NCBI GenBank assembly: GCA_030432565.1
Contig: JAUIGV010000015.1
Span: 62,001 to 126,000 of the forward strand
Origin: Verrucomicrobiia bacterium
Lineage (GTDB): Bacteria; Verrucomicrobiota; Verrucomicrobiia; Verrucomicrobiales; Akkermansiaceae
DNA: 64,000 bases
Direction of reading: 5' to 3'
Position numbers and translations under genes: made by a program. Under the pieces are notes generated by a model. That model did no database searches. It was not told the origin of the DNA and was given only the letters and a program-made list of their open reading frames with translations. Below, piece after piece: positions 53,399-61,337 of the stretch. Numbering within the stretch: the stretch's first letter is position 1; every line of letters starts with the position of its first letter.

Positions 53399-55189
53399 AT
53401 GGAAATTCCATTCATTGTAAACGCCCGAAAAGATACCGGACTCTTCAACTCGAAGGTCGGCATCTGGCTCTTCCTGGCCTCCGAAGTCACCCTGTTTGGC
53501 GGCTTGTTCTCGGGCTATCTCTTCCTGCGGCTTTATGCTGACTATCCATGGCCTGAGCGTGCCCTCCCGGTTCTTCCAGGCTTGATCAACACCTTCGTGC
53601 TGATTGGCTCCTCGGTCACGGTGGTTTTTGCGTGGGCTGCCTTGAAGATGCGGGAATGGAGAAAGTTCCAGATCTACATGGCGATCACGCTGGTTTGTGC
53701 CGCCCTCTTCATGGTCCTCAAGGGGATCGAGTATAGTGCCAAGTTTGGTCACCAGGCCGTCCGAATCCAGGGTGGAGGTCCGGTGCAAGACAACACCATC
53801 GTTGAGGGTCACCTTCACTATGCCAAACTCAACGAGGAAGGCCTCATGGAAGAGGTCGACAAGGGCAGCAAAAATGATGAAGGTGTGTTCAAGGCTAACC
53901 GTGTTTTGGTAAAGGCTTCGGAATTCACTTTTGTCCTCACTCGTCCAAGCCATGAGGCCTACGTCGAGGAAATCCTTAAGCAGGCTGGCGATAGTAAGAT
54001 CACCCTCGCTGAGAACTATCAAGTCATCGATAAGGATGAACTCCGTGCGGGTGAAATGAATCGCGACCAGCTGGTTAACAGCGAGGCCGCACTCGTCGCT
54101 GAAAAGGGGAGTGAACTTTCCATCGATCTGCTTGATGAACTCGAAGATGCGTTCCTTGAGGCCCGCTCACACGACCGTAAGGTCCGGACCGAGTTTCTTG
54201 CGGCATCCTGGGACTGGATTCGGAATGAGAAGGGCGAGGAGGAGGCCTCCACCTACGTTGTTGAAAAGGAGATTTGGAAAGAGCGTCGGGCCGAGGATGC
54301 CGAAAAGATCAAGGTTCTGACCCTTCGCGCGCCTTCAGAGGTGACTTTTAAAGTGGATCCTCCTTTTACTCTTGTTCTTGAGCCATCTGATCTCGTCAAG
54401 AAGGTTAATGTCGGTGATCCAAGTGCCAAGCTTCGCGATGACACTCTTGTCACAGGGAACGTTCTTCCCAGCCCAATGATCATGGGTGTTGATGCCCTCG
54501 ACTTCCGGACCACCGCCCAGCGGGCCGAAGCGGAAGGCCTTGATCCACTCCCTGTCATCGAAGGCACCTGGTTGCTCACCCACAAAGGGCACCACGATGG
54601 TCATGATGACCATGCCGAGGGTGAAGAGGTGGATGATCGCAATGAGTTCAAAAAGATCTGGGATTGCCATATGGCTTGGCTGGACGTTGAAAAGGCCCGA
54701 CTTGCCGAAAAGGATCGTGAGCCAACGGCAAACGACAAGTTTCGTGTGAACTGGGATCAGATCCTCGCCTATCAGAACCTCGACTACGATGTCGAGAAGG
54801 TGAAGGCGGCTTCCAAGGATAAGTCTCTCAAACGAACTGGATTGTTTGATTTCAATGCGATGGCCGGTGCAAATCACAAGACCCCGGACAAAGAGTTTCC
54901 TGACCTCCATTTCCCGCACCTTGAGATTCCTCGTGCCAATGTGGGATTTGAGTCATCGTTTACTCCAAAGTGGAATACCTACTATGCAATCTACTTCACC
55001 ATCACCGGCCTCCATGGTCTTCACGTGATTGGTGGAGCTCTGGTGCTTGGATACTATCTGTTCTTTGGGCGCAAAATGTATGAGTCCAATCCGGAGTGGC
55101 TGGCAAACCGCGTTGAGGTGGGAGGTCTCTTCTGGCACTTCGTGGATCTTGTTTGGATCTTCCTTTTCCCGATCCTTTACCTGATGTAA
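53399..55189 (+). CDS. coxC: Cytochrome c oxidase subunit III with a very large internal insertion
   Basis: 596 residues where 200-260 is usual. The N-terminal part has three helices (about 18-115) with the family blocks GIWLFLASEVTLFGGLFSGY and LKGIEYSAKFG. The C-terminal part (about 522-596) carries NTYYAIYFTITGLHGLHVIGG and FWHFVDLVWIFLFPILY. In between lie about 400 extra, highly charged residues, helix-forming and acidic, including a His-rich strip HKGHHDGHDDHAEG near 396-410. The frame is continuous with no stop or frameshift sign, so this is a real insertion in the loop between helices of the core fold. Subunit III stabilises the oxidase; the insert may dock ACIII or cytochromes. Confidence 0.9.
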   Translation: MEIPFIVNARKDTGLFNSKVGIWLFLASEVTLFGGLFSGYLFLRLYADYPWPERALPVLPGLINTFVLIGSSVTVVFAWAALKMREWRKFQIYMAITLVCAALFMVLKGIEYSAKFGHQAVRIQGGGPVQDNTIVEGHLHYAKLNEEGLMEEVDKGSKNDEGVFKANRVLVKASEFTFVLTRPSHEAYVEEILKQAGDSKITLAENYQVIDKDELRAGEMNRDQLVNSEAALVAEKGSELSIDLLDELEDAFLEARSHDRKVRTEFLAASWDWIRNEKGEEEASTYVVEKEIWKERRAEDAEKIKVLTLRAPSEVTFKVDPPFTLVLEPSDLVKKVNVGDPSAKLRDDTLVTGNVLPSPMIMGVDALDFRTTAQRAEAEGLDPLPVIEGTWLLTHKGHHDGHDDHAEGEEVDDRNEFKKIWDCHMAWLDVEKARLAEKDREPTANDKFRVNWDQILAYQNLDYDVEKVKAASKDKSLKRTGLFDFNAMAGANHKTPDKEFPDLHFPHLEIPRANVGFESSFTPKWNTYYAIYFTITGLHGLHVIGGALVLGYYLFFGRKMYESNPEWLANRVEVGGLFWHFVDLVWIFLFPILYLM

Positions 55190-55228
55190 TCCATCTCAAA
55201 TTTGTTAGATTTTTAAACGTAAAAACTC

Positions 55229-55630
55229 ATGGCTGATTCTATCGAAGAAGTAAAAAAAGCGAAGAAGCTCTACATGTTCATCGGGACATTGTTGTTCTTC
55301 TTTACGGTTATCACCGTCATGGTGGCGACTGTCGAGTGGTTGGATTTTGGCGACCACGGATTTGACGGCGTTGATGCGACGATTGGTCTTTGCATTGCAG
55401 CCTTCAAGGCCTCGCTGGTGATGCTCATTTTCATGCACCTCAACCATGAGCGCCCGCTGATCTATTTTGTCTATATTCTCGGATTAGTGATGGCATTTTT
55501 CTGTATGTGGTTGATTGGTTGGTCCAAGAGCGATCCGATACAGTTCGGTAATGAAACTTACAGCGACGGTTTTTACGATTTGTCCAAGCCTGCAACTGAG
55601 GTCCATGGGCATGGTGCCCAAGAAAAATAA
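55229..55630 (+). CDS. coxD: Cytochrome c oxidase subunit IV (prokaryotic COX4-like)
   Basis: 133 residues with three membrane helices (about 14-36, 48-68, 72-95). The phrase GLCIAAFKASLVMLIFMHLNHE is typical of the prokaryotic COX IV family (caa3 CtaF/CoxD type). The C-terminal 40 residues are polar. Role: assembly or stability of the aa3 oxidase. It follows coxC after a 39-base A/T-rich gap. Confidence 0.88.
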   Translation: MADSIEEVKKAKKLYMFIGTLLFFFTVITVMVATVEWLDFGDHGFDGVDATIGLCIAAFKASLVMLIFMHLNHERPLIYFVYILGLVMAFFCMWLIGWSKSDPIQFGNETYSDGFYDLSKPATEVHGHGAQEK

Positions 55631-55642
55631 CCCCACCAAATT

Positions 55643-55846
55643 ATGTCGATCAAAGGATTCCATCTTATCTTCATTGCGATTGCCGCTCTCTTTTGCGCCG
55701 GATTTGGCGTTTGGGCGATCTTTCTCGATGAACAATCGACGGGATCCGGCGTCAAGGTTTTCGGTGGGATTACCCTGGTCGCTTCTGTTGTTCTGATCGT
55801 TTACGGCTTCTATTTTCGACGAAAGTCAAAAGACATCATTGTCTAA
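55643..55846 (+). CDS. Small two-helix membrane protein in the oxidase operon
   Basis: 67 residues: two hydrophobic helices (about 6-28 and 38-58) joined by a short polar loop (LDEQSTGSGVK), with a basic end (RRKSKDIIV). No family is recognised. It begins 12 bases after coxD, and its place in the operon makes an oxidase accessory subunit or assembly factor likely. Confidence 0.72.
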   Translation: MSIKGFHLIFIAIAALFCAGFGVWAIFLDEQSTGSGVKVFGGITLVASVVLIVYGFYFRRKSKDIIV

Positions 55847-55870
55847 TCCCCAACCCCGGAAATTCACATC

Positions 55871-56089
55871 ATGACCTCATCATCGATTCTAGCTTGTGCG
55901 ACCTGTGCAAATGCCTTCAAGCATGGAGGTGAAGACGCGGCGGGGTGGGCAATTGCCCTGATGCTTTTCGTGATTATTCCGCTCGTGACCATGGTGGTCT
56001 GGTTTATGGTCAAGATCGCAAAGCGTGAGCGCGCCGGTCTGGACTCCCAATATTGCGACGACTACGTTGCTCCTTCCAACAACTCTTAA
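55871..56089 (+). CDS. Small single-pass membrane protein with CATC motif
   Basis: 72 residues. A short N-terminus has CATC near residue 9, followed by one membrane helix (about 26-48; AIALMLFVIIPLVTMVVWFMV) and a polar tail. The CATC pair lacks the His of a heme motif but could bind copper or zinc. No family is recognised. It sits directly before coxB (14 bases), suggesting a link with CuA insertion or complex stability; this is inference from position. Confidence 0.7.
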   Translation: MTSSSILACATCANAFKHGGEDAAGWAIALMLFVIIPLVTMVVWFMVKIAKRERAGLDSQYCDDYVAPSNNS

Positions 56090-56103
56090 AAACTCTCCAT
56101 TCC

Positions 56104-56916
56104 ATGTTTACCGCACTCAATTGGTCAAAATGGCTCGGGATTCCCGAGAATTACTCCGATCACGGTGGCAATGTTGACCACCTCATCGATATTGTTCACT
56201 GGTTCATGTTTGCGCTCTTCGTGGGCTGGACTTTGTTCTTCCTCTTCTGCCTTTGGAAGTTCCGGGCGTCCAAGAATCCCAAGGCCAGCTATCATGGCGT
56301 GACCAATCACGTTTCCAGCCACCTTGAGATTGGGGTGGTAATTATCGAGGCTGTTCTTTTGCTGGGATTCGCCTTTCCCCTCTGGTGGGAGCGGACCGAT
56401 AGCTTCGACGAGGTCCAGCAGACCGACCCGGCCCGGGTTCGGGTGGTGGCTTACCAGTTTGGTTTCAGTTACCACTATCCCGGTGAGGACGGCAAGTTTG
56501 GCCGGATTGACAGAACGCTAGTCAGCAAGCCGGGCGACCCGTGCATTGACCCTGATGATCCGAACGGCTACGACGATTTTGTTTCCGGTATTCTTAAGCT
56601 GCCAGTGAAGCGCAATGCCATCCTTCAGATCACTTCGACCGATGTCATTCACAACTACTCAATTATCCCGATGCGAATCCAGCAGGATGCTATTCCCGGT
56701 CGTGATATTCCAATGTGGTTTATGCCGACCAAGGAATTGGAGACTTATGTCGTTTGTGGACAGCTTTGCGGAGAAAACCATGCAAACATGCGTGGAGTGA
56801 TGGAAGTGGTGAGTCAGAAGTCATTTTCGAGCTGGGCGGCAGAACAAAGCAAGGCCTCACTTGAAAAGTCCCAGGAGGCTCTCGAGGCTGACAAGGCGGG
56901 GCTTGCCAAGAATTAG
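56104..56916 (+). CDS. coxB: Cytochrome c oxidase subunit II (CuA subunit)
   Basis: 270 residues from the ATG at 56104. Two membrane helices (about 30-54 and 75-98) precede the periplasmic cupredoxin domain. CuA ligands are visible: His in IHNYSIIPMR near 180, and the VVCGQLCGENHANMRG block near 217-230. The usual CxExC Glu is Gln here, a small deviation. No signal for a fused cytochrome c domain, so the enzyme is aa3 rather than caa3, with cytochrome c supplied by other genes of the operon. An Ala/Lys/Glu helical tail ends the protein. coxB is the last gene, an unusual order, and is followed by a strong terminator. Confidence 0.94.
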   Translation: MFTALNWSKWLGIPENYSDHGGNVDHLIDIVHWFMFALFVGWTLFFLFCLWKFRASKNPKASYHGVTNHVSSHLEIGVVIIEAVLLLGFAFPLWWERTDSFDEVQQTDPARVRVVAYQFGFSYHYPGEDGKFGRIDRTLVSKPGDPCIDPDDPNGYDDFVSGILKLPVKRNAILQITSTDVIHNYSIIPMRIQQDAIPGRDIPMWFMPTKELETYVVCGQLCGENHANMRGVMEVVSQKSFSSWAAEQSKASLEKSQEALEADKAGLAKN

Positions 56917-56939
56917 TTAAAGTCACGGGTTTTTACCGA

Positions 56940-56971
56940 ACGACCGGGATGCTGATCCCGGTCGTTTTTTT
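56940..56971 (+). terminator. Intrinsic terminator of the ACIII-oxidase operon
   Basis: Perfect 11-bp stem ACGACCGGGAT-GCTG-ATCCCGGTCGT followed by seven T residues. Confidence 0.95.
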
Positions 56972-57025
56972 GTGCGCAGAAATGCTCGTTTTACAGCACT
57001 TGACCCCGGTGCTACATTTCTCTCC

Positions 57026-58021
57026 ATGAACAAGATCGCCAGTTTCTTTTGTGTTTCGACTCTGCTGCTTGTTTCCTGTGCAGACCTTCTTGAGGTGCCA
57101 ACGATCAAGCCGAAGGCCCGGAAGAAGTCTTCGAGGTTTAGTGAAGGGGAAAACGGGGTGGGTGGAATCGGAGGCAATGCCAATGCGCGAATTAAAAAAG
57201 AGAGTGAGGATGTCGCAGTTGGCAAAGCGCCGGTGGCTGCCGGGTTCTTGCCCGAGACGGTGGGTGATAATGTCATTGCCGGAGGGATGAAGCTTCCCTC
57301 CGACGAGGATTTTGACTGGGCTCCCATGGATTTGAAGACTGAGTTCAAGTTGGGCGATAAGTTCAAGAAACGTCCTAAAAAGGAGACGGCCTGGTATCAA
57401 AGCTATCAGGAGGCGCGCCGCGAATCGATGCGGGAAGGGAAGCCCTTGCTGATTTGGTTTACCAAGACGGGCAGTCCCGGGAGCCCGATGTGCGCGCGTC
57501 TGCAGCGAGAGGTTTTCGCAAAGGCGGATTTTGAAGAATGGGCCAAGGAAGAGTTGGTCCGTCTAAAAGTTGATGCTACCGGGGGCAAGAGGGAGGTGGA
57601 TGAGTTTGGCCAGTTGACCGGCTCGGTCACGGCACGGCGGAAGTATGCCGAACGGCTCAAGGAGCAGTTCAATGTGCTGGGTTATCCGACCTTGGTTGTT
57701 CTTCAACCCGATGGAGCGGTATACACCCGCGAGCGAGGCTTTAGCCGGGGAGGAAAGTCGGAGTTGTGGGGGAAGCTCAAAAACGCAGCACTCACGATTG
57801 AGCACAATCGCGGAGTGTGGGAGAGAAAGATGGCCAAAAAAGGGTATCGCAAGTGGTTGGGAACGAATGATGAAGTTGTCTTTGCAAAGTTGACTCGTTA
57901 CCAAAACGGGAATCTTTGGCTTACCGAGCCAGATGGTAATGTGATCAAAACATCCCAAAAGCACCTCTCCAAAGAGGACCGGGGGTGGATCATCGCCGAG
58001 AAGGAGAAAAGGGGACTCTGA
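57026..58021 (+). CDS. Lipoprotein with thioredoxin-like fold and SHD1 domain
   Basis: 331 residues from the ATG at 57026, opening a lipoprotein signal with lipobox LVSC. A Gly/Lys-rich linker is followed by a thioredoxin-like domain (about 115-245; REGKPLLIWFT, LGYPTLVVLQPDG). The usual CxxC is missing: the segment reads TKTGSPGSPMC with one Cys near 153. The C-terminal 70 residues form an SHD1 domain (YRKWLGTNDEVVFAKL to HLSKEDRGWI), common in Planctomycetes and Verrucomicrobia. A single Cys makes disulfide reductase activity unlikely; a metal chaperone or scaffold role is possible. It follows the oxidase operon but lies beyond its terminator. Confidence 0.82.
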   Translation: MNKIASFFCVSTLLLVSCADLLEVPTIKPKARKKSSRFSEGENGVGGIGGNANARIKKESEDVAVGKAPVAAGFLPETVGDNVIAGGMKLPSDEDFDWAPMDLKTEFKLGDKFKKRPKKETAWYQSYQEARRESMREGKPLLIWFTKTGSPGSPMCARLQREVFAKADFEEWAKEELVRLKVDATGGKREVDEFGQLTGSVTARRKYAERLKEQFNVLGYPTLVVLQPDGAVYTRERGFSRGGKSELWGKLKNAALTIEHNRGVWERKMAKKGYRKWLGTNDEVVFAKLTRYQNGNLWLTEPDGNVIKTSQKHLSKEDRGWIIAEKEKRGL

Positions 58022-58033
58022 GTTGAAAAAAAA

Positions 58034-58060
58034 GCGGCGCTCTTCCGGGCGCCACTTTTT
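58034..58060. terminator. Bidirectional intrinsic terminator between convergent genes
   Basis: A GGCGC/GCGCC stem extended by flanking pairs with one mismatch, an A-run on the left (58025-58033) and a T-run on the right (58056-58060), so it can serve both the thioredoxin-like and the lamin-tail genes. Confidence 0.85.
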
Positions 58061-58096
58061 CAAACGGCCATTGCCGAGCCAGCGACCTCAAGCCTC

Positions 58097-61045
58097 CTAG
58101 TTTGCGGTCTCGCTGGCCACGCGGATGAACATTGTCGGGGCATCGCCCTGGTAGGTGATGCTGAGTAGCTCGAAATCAGAGCCAAGATCGGAATCGCCAA
58201 CAACAACCTCCAGTTCGGTACTCACCCAGGTTTGAAGATCGGCGCTGCGCTGGGCCACAAAACTGTAGATCGGGTCGTCGGTTCTCACATTAATTGAAAC
58301 AGTGCCGGTAGAAGGATCAAGCAGGGTGACTGGTGCGATTCCCGGATCAGCGGGATTGCCGCCGAGGAGATATTCGTCGAGGTTGGAGAAAGAATCGCCG
58401 TCACTATCATCTCCGGGCAGGGCTCCGGCCAGCCCCAGATCAGCGAGGTAGGATTCAAATGCACTGAGAGTTCGGATGTAAGGAGTGAAATCCTGGGCTC
58501 GATCGACTTGCGACCCAAGCGGCGCAAAAAGATTCGGCGAGCCAAAGGTTGAGCCGGACGAGCCATCATCGTACCCCAAAACCGTGTCGGAGGCATCGTC
58601 GATTGGGGAGACCAGTGAAGAGGCATCGTTCTCGAGCTCAAGGATTTCGGTGCTACCCACGCCATCGAGCGGAGCCACGCCTTCACCGGCAGGCCCAAAG
58701 ATCACGGTGCCGGAGGAGTCCTTGAGGACAAAAGCGGTGTTGCTGGAGTTAATGCGGATGTCATCGAGATTGCTGCCGGTGATGAATCCCGGGGTTCCCA
58801 GGTGGATATTGGTCCACGCGTAGCCGTCGGTGGCGATGTTGTTGACACGGTTGATTTCAGTATCGAGTCCACCGGCAGCGGTATTTCGCTCGATGAAGGT
58901 GAGCAAGGTGCCGTGGGAAACAGAAGACCAGGTAGAGGCATCGCTGAGAACAATCGTGGTGGCAGGAACAAATTTTCCAGAAGGCGCGATCTGCCCAACC
59001 TCAATGGTCCAGTCGGTGAGGTTGATGGTTCCGGGCGAGTCGTCACCGACCACTGCGAGTTCAAACCAGTTTCCCCCGTTTCCGACAATTCGGCCGAAGT
59101 GGGAGTCGGTTGCGGCGGGAGGGCCATCTTCGTCAACCAAGGAGTTGCCATCATTAAGAAAGCGATCGGGTTCGACCGCATTGTATTCGTTCAGGATGAC
59201 CATGGGAGAAGGGTGGAGGACCTCTAGTTCGAAGATGAGGTAGCTCAGGTTGTTCGATGCGGCGCCGCTATCAATTTGGATTGATACTTCGTAGCTGCCC
59301 ATATCAGCAGTGGTCAGAGGGCGGTTGTTGGTCAGGGTGAGAGTCGTTCCGTTTGTTGACATGTCGATGAAGTCCGGCATGGCGAGGCTGGTAAGGGTGT
59401 GGCTGGTGTTGAAGAAGTTGGCTTCCGCGCTGTAGCCTCCTCTGACGGCCTTGGTGGTGGAAATTGTGCTGATCTGAGGCGGGCTATTTACGGCCAGAAA
59501 GCCGTTGAAAAGCTGAACGATGGTGTCGTTGCTCCAGCGATTGGGACGACCGTATGAGGAGGAATTGACGTCATCATAATTGATATTTAGTGGATTGATC
59601 GAAGCCGAGGGGTTGGCCTCCAGCCGGAAGACTTCGCTGTCACCGACCGCGATGGGTTCGTCCCCGATGTTGTTGCCGTTGGTATCGGAGAGGGCGATGG
59701 TCTCCCCCGAGGGCCCGTAAATGATCTCATCCGCGGCGTTTTTCCAAACAAAGCGGGTGTTGTCACTGCCGATGGCTGAATTGACAGGGTGGGTGCTGTT
59801 GGCTTGATCGATAAGAACGGAGTCGTGCATCCAGATGTTTGTCCAAGCGTAGCCGTCGATGTTGAGGCGGGAAGTTTGGTTGAAGCTTGTCCCGAGGTAG
59901 CGATTTCCCTCGGAGAAAGTCAGAATGGTCCCGGCTGGAATACTGCCAAGCGCGACATGATCTGCGAGTTTGAGGGTCTGCGTGCTGTTGTCGTTTGTGA
60001 TTTCGAGAGTCCATCCGCGGATGTCGGATTCCTGGGTGACGACAAATTCCACCCAGGCGCCACCATTACCCTCGATTCGGTTAAAGAAGGGGTCGAATGG
60101 TGCACCGGGATCAAGCTCGCCTCCGCCGCCAAGATATTCCTCGGGATTCACCGCATTGTATTCGTTTAATATGATGGGGCTCAGGGGCGCGAGCACATCA
60201 ATACGGTAGGTTTGAGTCTCAGAAAGGCCGGTATTGTCGGTGGCGATGATTTGAAACGTGTGTGGGCCGATATCCGCGGTGGAGGGGGTGCCATTGAATC
60301 TGCTCACACCCATGTTTCCGGGGACCGGTTGGAGGGAAACCCAAGCCGGGGCATTGGAGAGCGACAGGGTGATGGTGTCTTCCGGGTTGGGGTCAAATGC
60401 TCGAACGCGGTATTCCGACACAAAGAGCGAGGAACCTGCAACAACGGCTGTTTGAAAGGGGGCCACAAAAAACGGAGGCAGGGGAGGTGGAATATCGGAG
60501 GAAATACCGGGAGAAGCGACATCTTCGCTGGGATCGTCACTTTCGTAGGCTCCGAGAACACCGTTGCTACTTAGGCCGCCGGGGATGGATTGGCCGTTGT
60601 TGTATTTGGCAAAGCTGACCCCCTCGGTGGCTGCGCCAAAAGTGTAGCGGTCAACCAATCCGCCGCCATTATTGTAAAGATTGACCTCGTCTCCTGCGGC
60701 TCCAAGGCCCGGGAAACTGACGAGTCCAGTCACAATACGAATGGAAGGATCAAGATTCCAAAGGGTGCGAAAGGTGGTTTCCGAAGATTCGTCGAGGACG
60801 ATCATGGAGGCTCCGGGCTGTAAATTATAGGACGGGAAGCCGCTGGAAGCCCCGGCGTTACGATCCTCGTCGTCAAAGCTGTAGTTTGCGACATTGACCG
60901 CGGTGGCTCCGGTATTGGTAATCTCGAACCAATCGCCGTTGGCGGCGGTATTGGAGTGATTACTGTCGGACATGACCTCGGTGATTCGCAGCTGGGCGCT
61001 GAGAGGAAGAGCAAGGGCTGGAAGGAGCAGAAAAGTATTTTTCAT
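58097..61045 (-). CDS. Large secreted lamin-tail-domain protein with internal repeat
   Basis: 982 residues. Signal peptide MKNTFLLLPALALPLSAQ. An N-terminal lamin-tail domain (about 18-165; RITEVMSDSNHSN, DWFEITNTGATAVNVANYSF) is followed by a cadherin/Ig-like beta domain (about 185-285). Then come two long modules that both begin with ILNEYNAV (near 291 and 615) and share the GRIxGNGGxWFEL-type phrase and a DGYAWTNI block; an Ig-like stretch separates them. The C-terminus (about 880-982) has a dockerin-like GDDSDGDSFSNLDEYL Ca-binding loop and ends in a beta module (SFVAQRSADLQTW, MFIRVASETAN) typical of secreted verrucomicrobial proteins. It is probably a cell-surface or extracellular adhesion protein. 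Confidence 0.85.
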   Translation of the reverse strand: MKNTFLLLPALALPLSAQLRITEVMSDSNHSNTAANGDWFEITNTGATAVNVANYSFDDEDRNAGASSGFPSYNLQPGASMIVLDESSETTFRTLWNLDPSIRIVTGLVSFPGLGAAGDEVNLYNNGGGLVDRYTFGAATEGVSFAKYNNGQSIPGGLSSNGVLGAYESDDPSEDVASPGISSDIPPPLPPFFVAPFQTAVVAGSSLFVSEYRVRAFDPNPEDTITLSLSNAPAWVSLQPVPGNMGVSRFNGTPSTADIGPHTFQIIATDNTGLSETQTYRIDVLAPLSPIILNEYNAVNPEEYLGGGGELDPGAPFDPFFNRIEGNGGAWVEFVVTQESDIRGWTLEITNDNSTQTLKLADHVALGSIPAGTILTFSEGNRYLGTSFNQTSRLNIDGYAWTNIWMHDSVLIDQANSTHPVNSAIGSDNTRFVWKNAADEIIYGPSGETIALSDTNGNNIGDEPIAVGDSEVFRLEANPSASINPLNINYDDVNSSSYGRPNRWSNDTIVQLFNGFLAVNSPPQISTISTTKAVRGGYSAEANFFNTSHTLTSLAMPDFIDMSTNGTTLTLTNNRPLTTADMGSYEVSIQIDSGAASNNLSYLIFELEVLHPSPMVILNEYNAVEPDRFLNDGNSLVDEDGPPAATDSHFGRIVGNGGNWFELAVVGDDSPGTINLTDWTIEVGQIAPSGKFVPATTIVLSDASTWSSVSHGTLLTFIERNTAAGGLDTEINRVNNIATDGYAWTNIHLGTPGFITGSNLDDIRINSSNTAFVLKDSSGTVIFGPAGEGVAPLDGVGSTEILELENDASSLVSPIDDASDTVLGYDDGSSGSTFGSPNLFAPLGSQVDRAQDFTPYIRTLSAFESYLADLGLAGALPGDDSDGDSFSNLDEYLLGGNPADPGIAPVTLLDPSTGTVSINVRTDDPIYSFVAQRSADLQTWVSTELEVVVGDSDLGSDFELLSITYQGDAPTMFIRVASETAN

Positions 61046-61161
61046 GTGCTTGTTGGAATTAAGATAGTTTTTCTTTTCGGGAGTGAAAGGGGAAAGAGTC
61101 CGGGAGTGCGGGTGCGGCGGTTTGAGGTTGAGACTTCCCGGGGGTTGGGGGAATGTTGTTC

Positions 61162-61332
61162 ATGGCAGTTGCATTGGCATCCCTCGGGACAGGTTTAATA
61201 GTCGGCTTGATTTTCACCGCATTCAAGTTGCCGCTTCCGGCTCCGCCGTTTTTTGCCGGAGTGATGGGTATTGTGGGTATTTGGGGAGGGAGCAAATTGT
61301 GGCCGCTGATCGAGCAAGCTTTTAACCGTTAA
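61162..61332 (+). CDS. XapX domain small membrane protein (DUF1427)
   Basis: 56 residues from the ATG at 61162, preceded by a purine-rich GGGGGA at 61147-61152; an in-frame ATG at 61153 would add three residues. Two helices (about 2-18 and 32-50) flank the XapX core [23 protein letters not shown]. XapX proteins are small two-helix membrane proteins named after the E. coli gene near xapA/xapB nucleoside genes. Here too it lies next to a nucleoside phosphorylase gene, only 5 bases upstream, so co-translation with deoA is likely. Confidence 0.82.
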   Translation: MAVALASLGTGLIVGLIFTAFKLPLPAPPFFAGVMGIVGIWGGSKLWPLIEQAFNR

Positions 61333-61337
61333 ACAGG

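Noticed and set aside
51471-56916. caa3-type oxidase
   Set aside because: CoxB lacks a fused cytochrome c domain, and no CxxCH occurs in it; aa3 is the better label.
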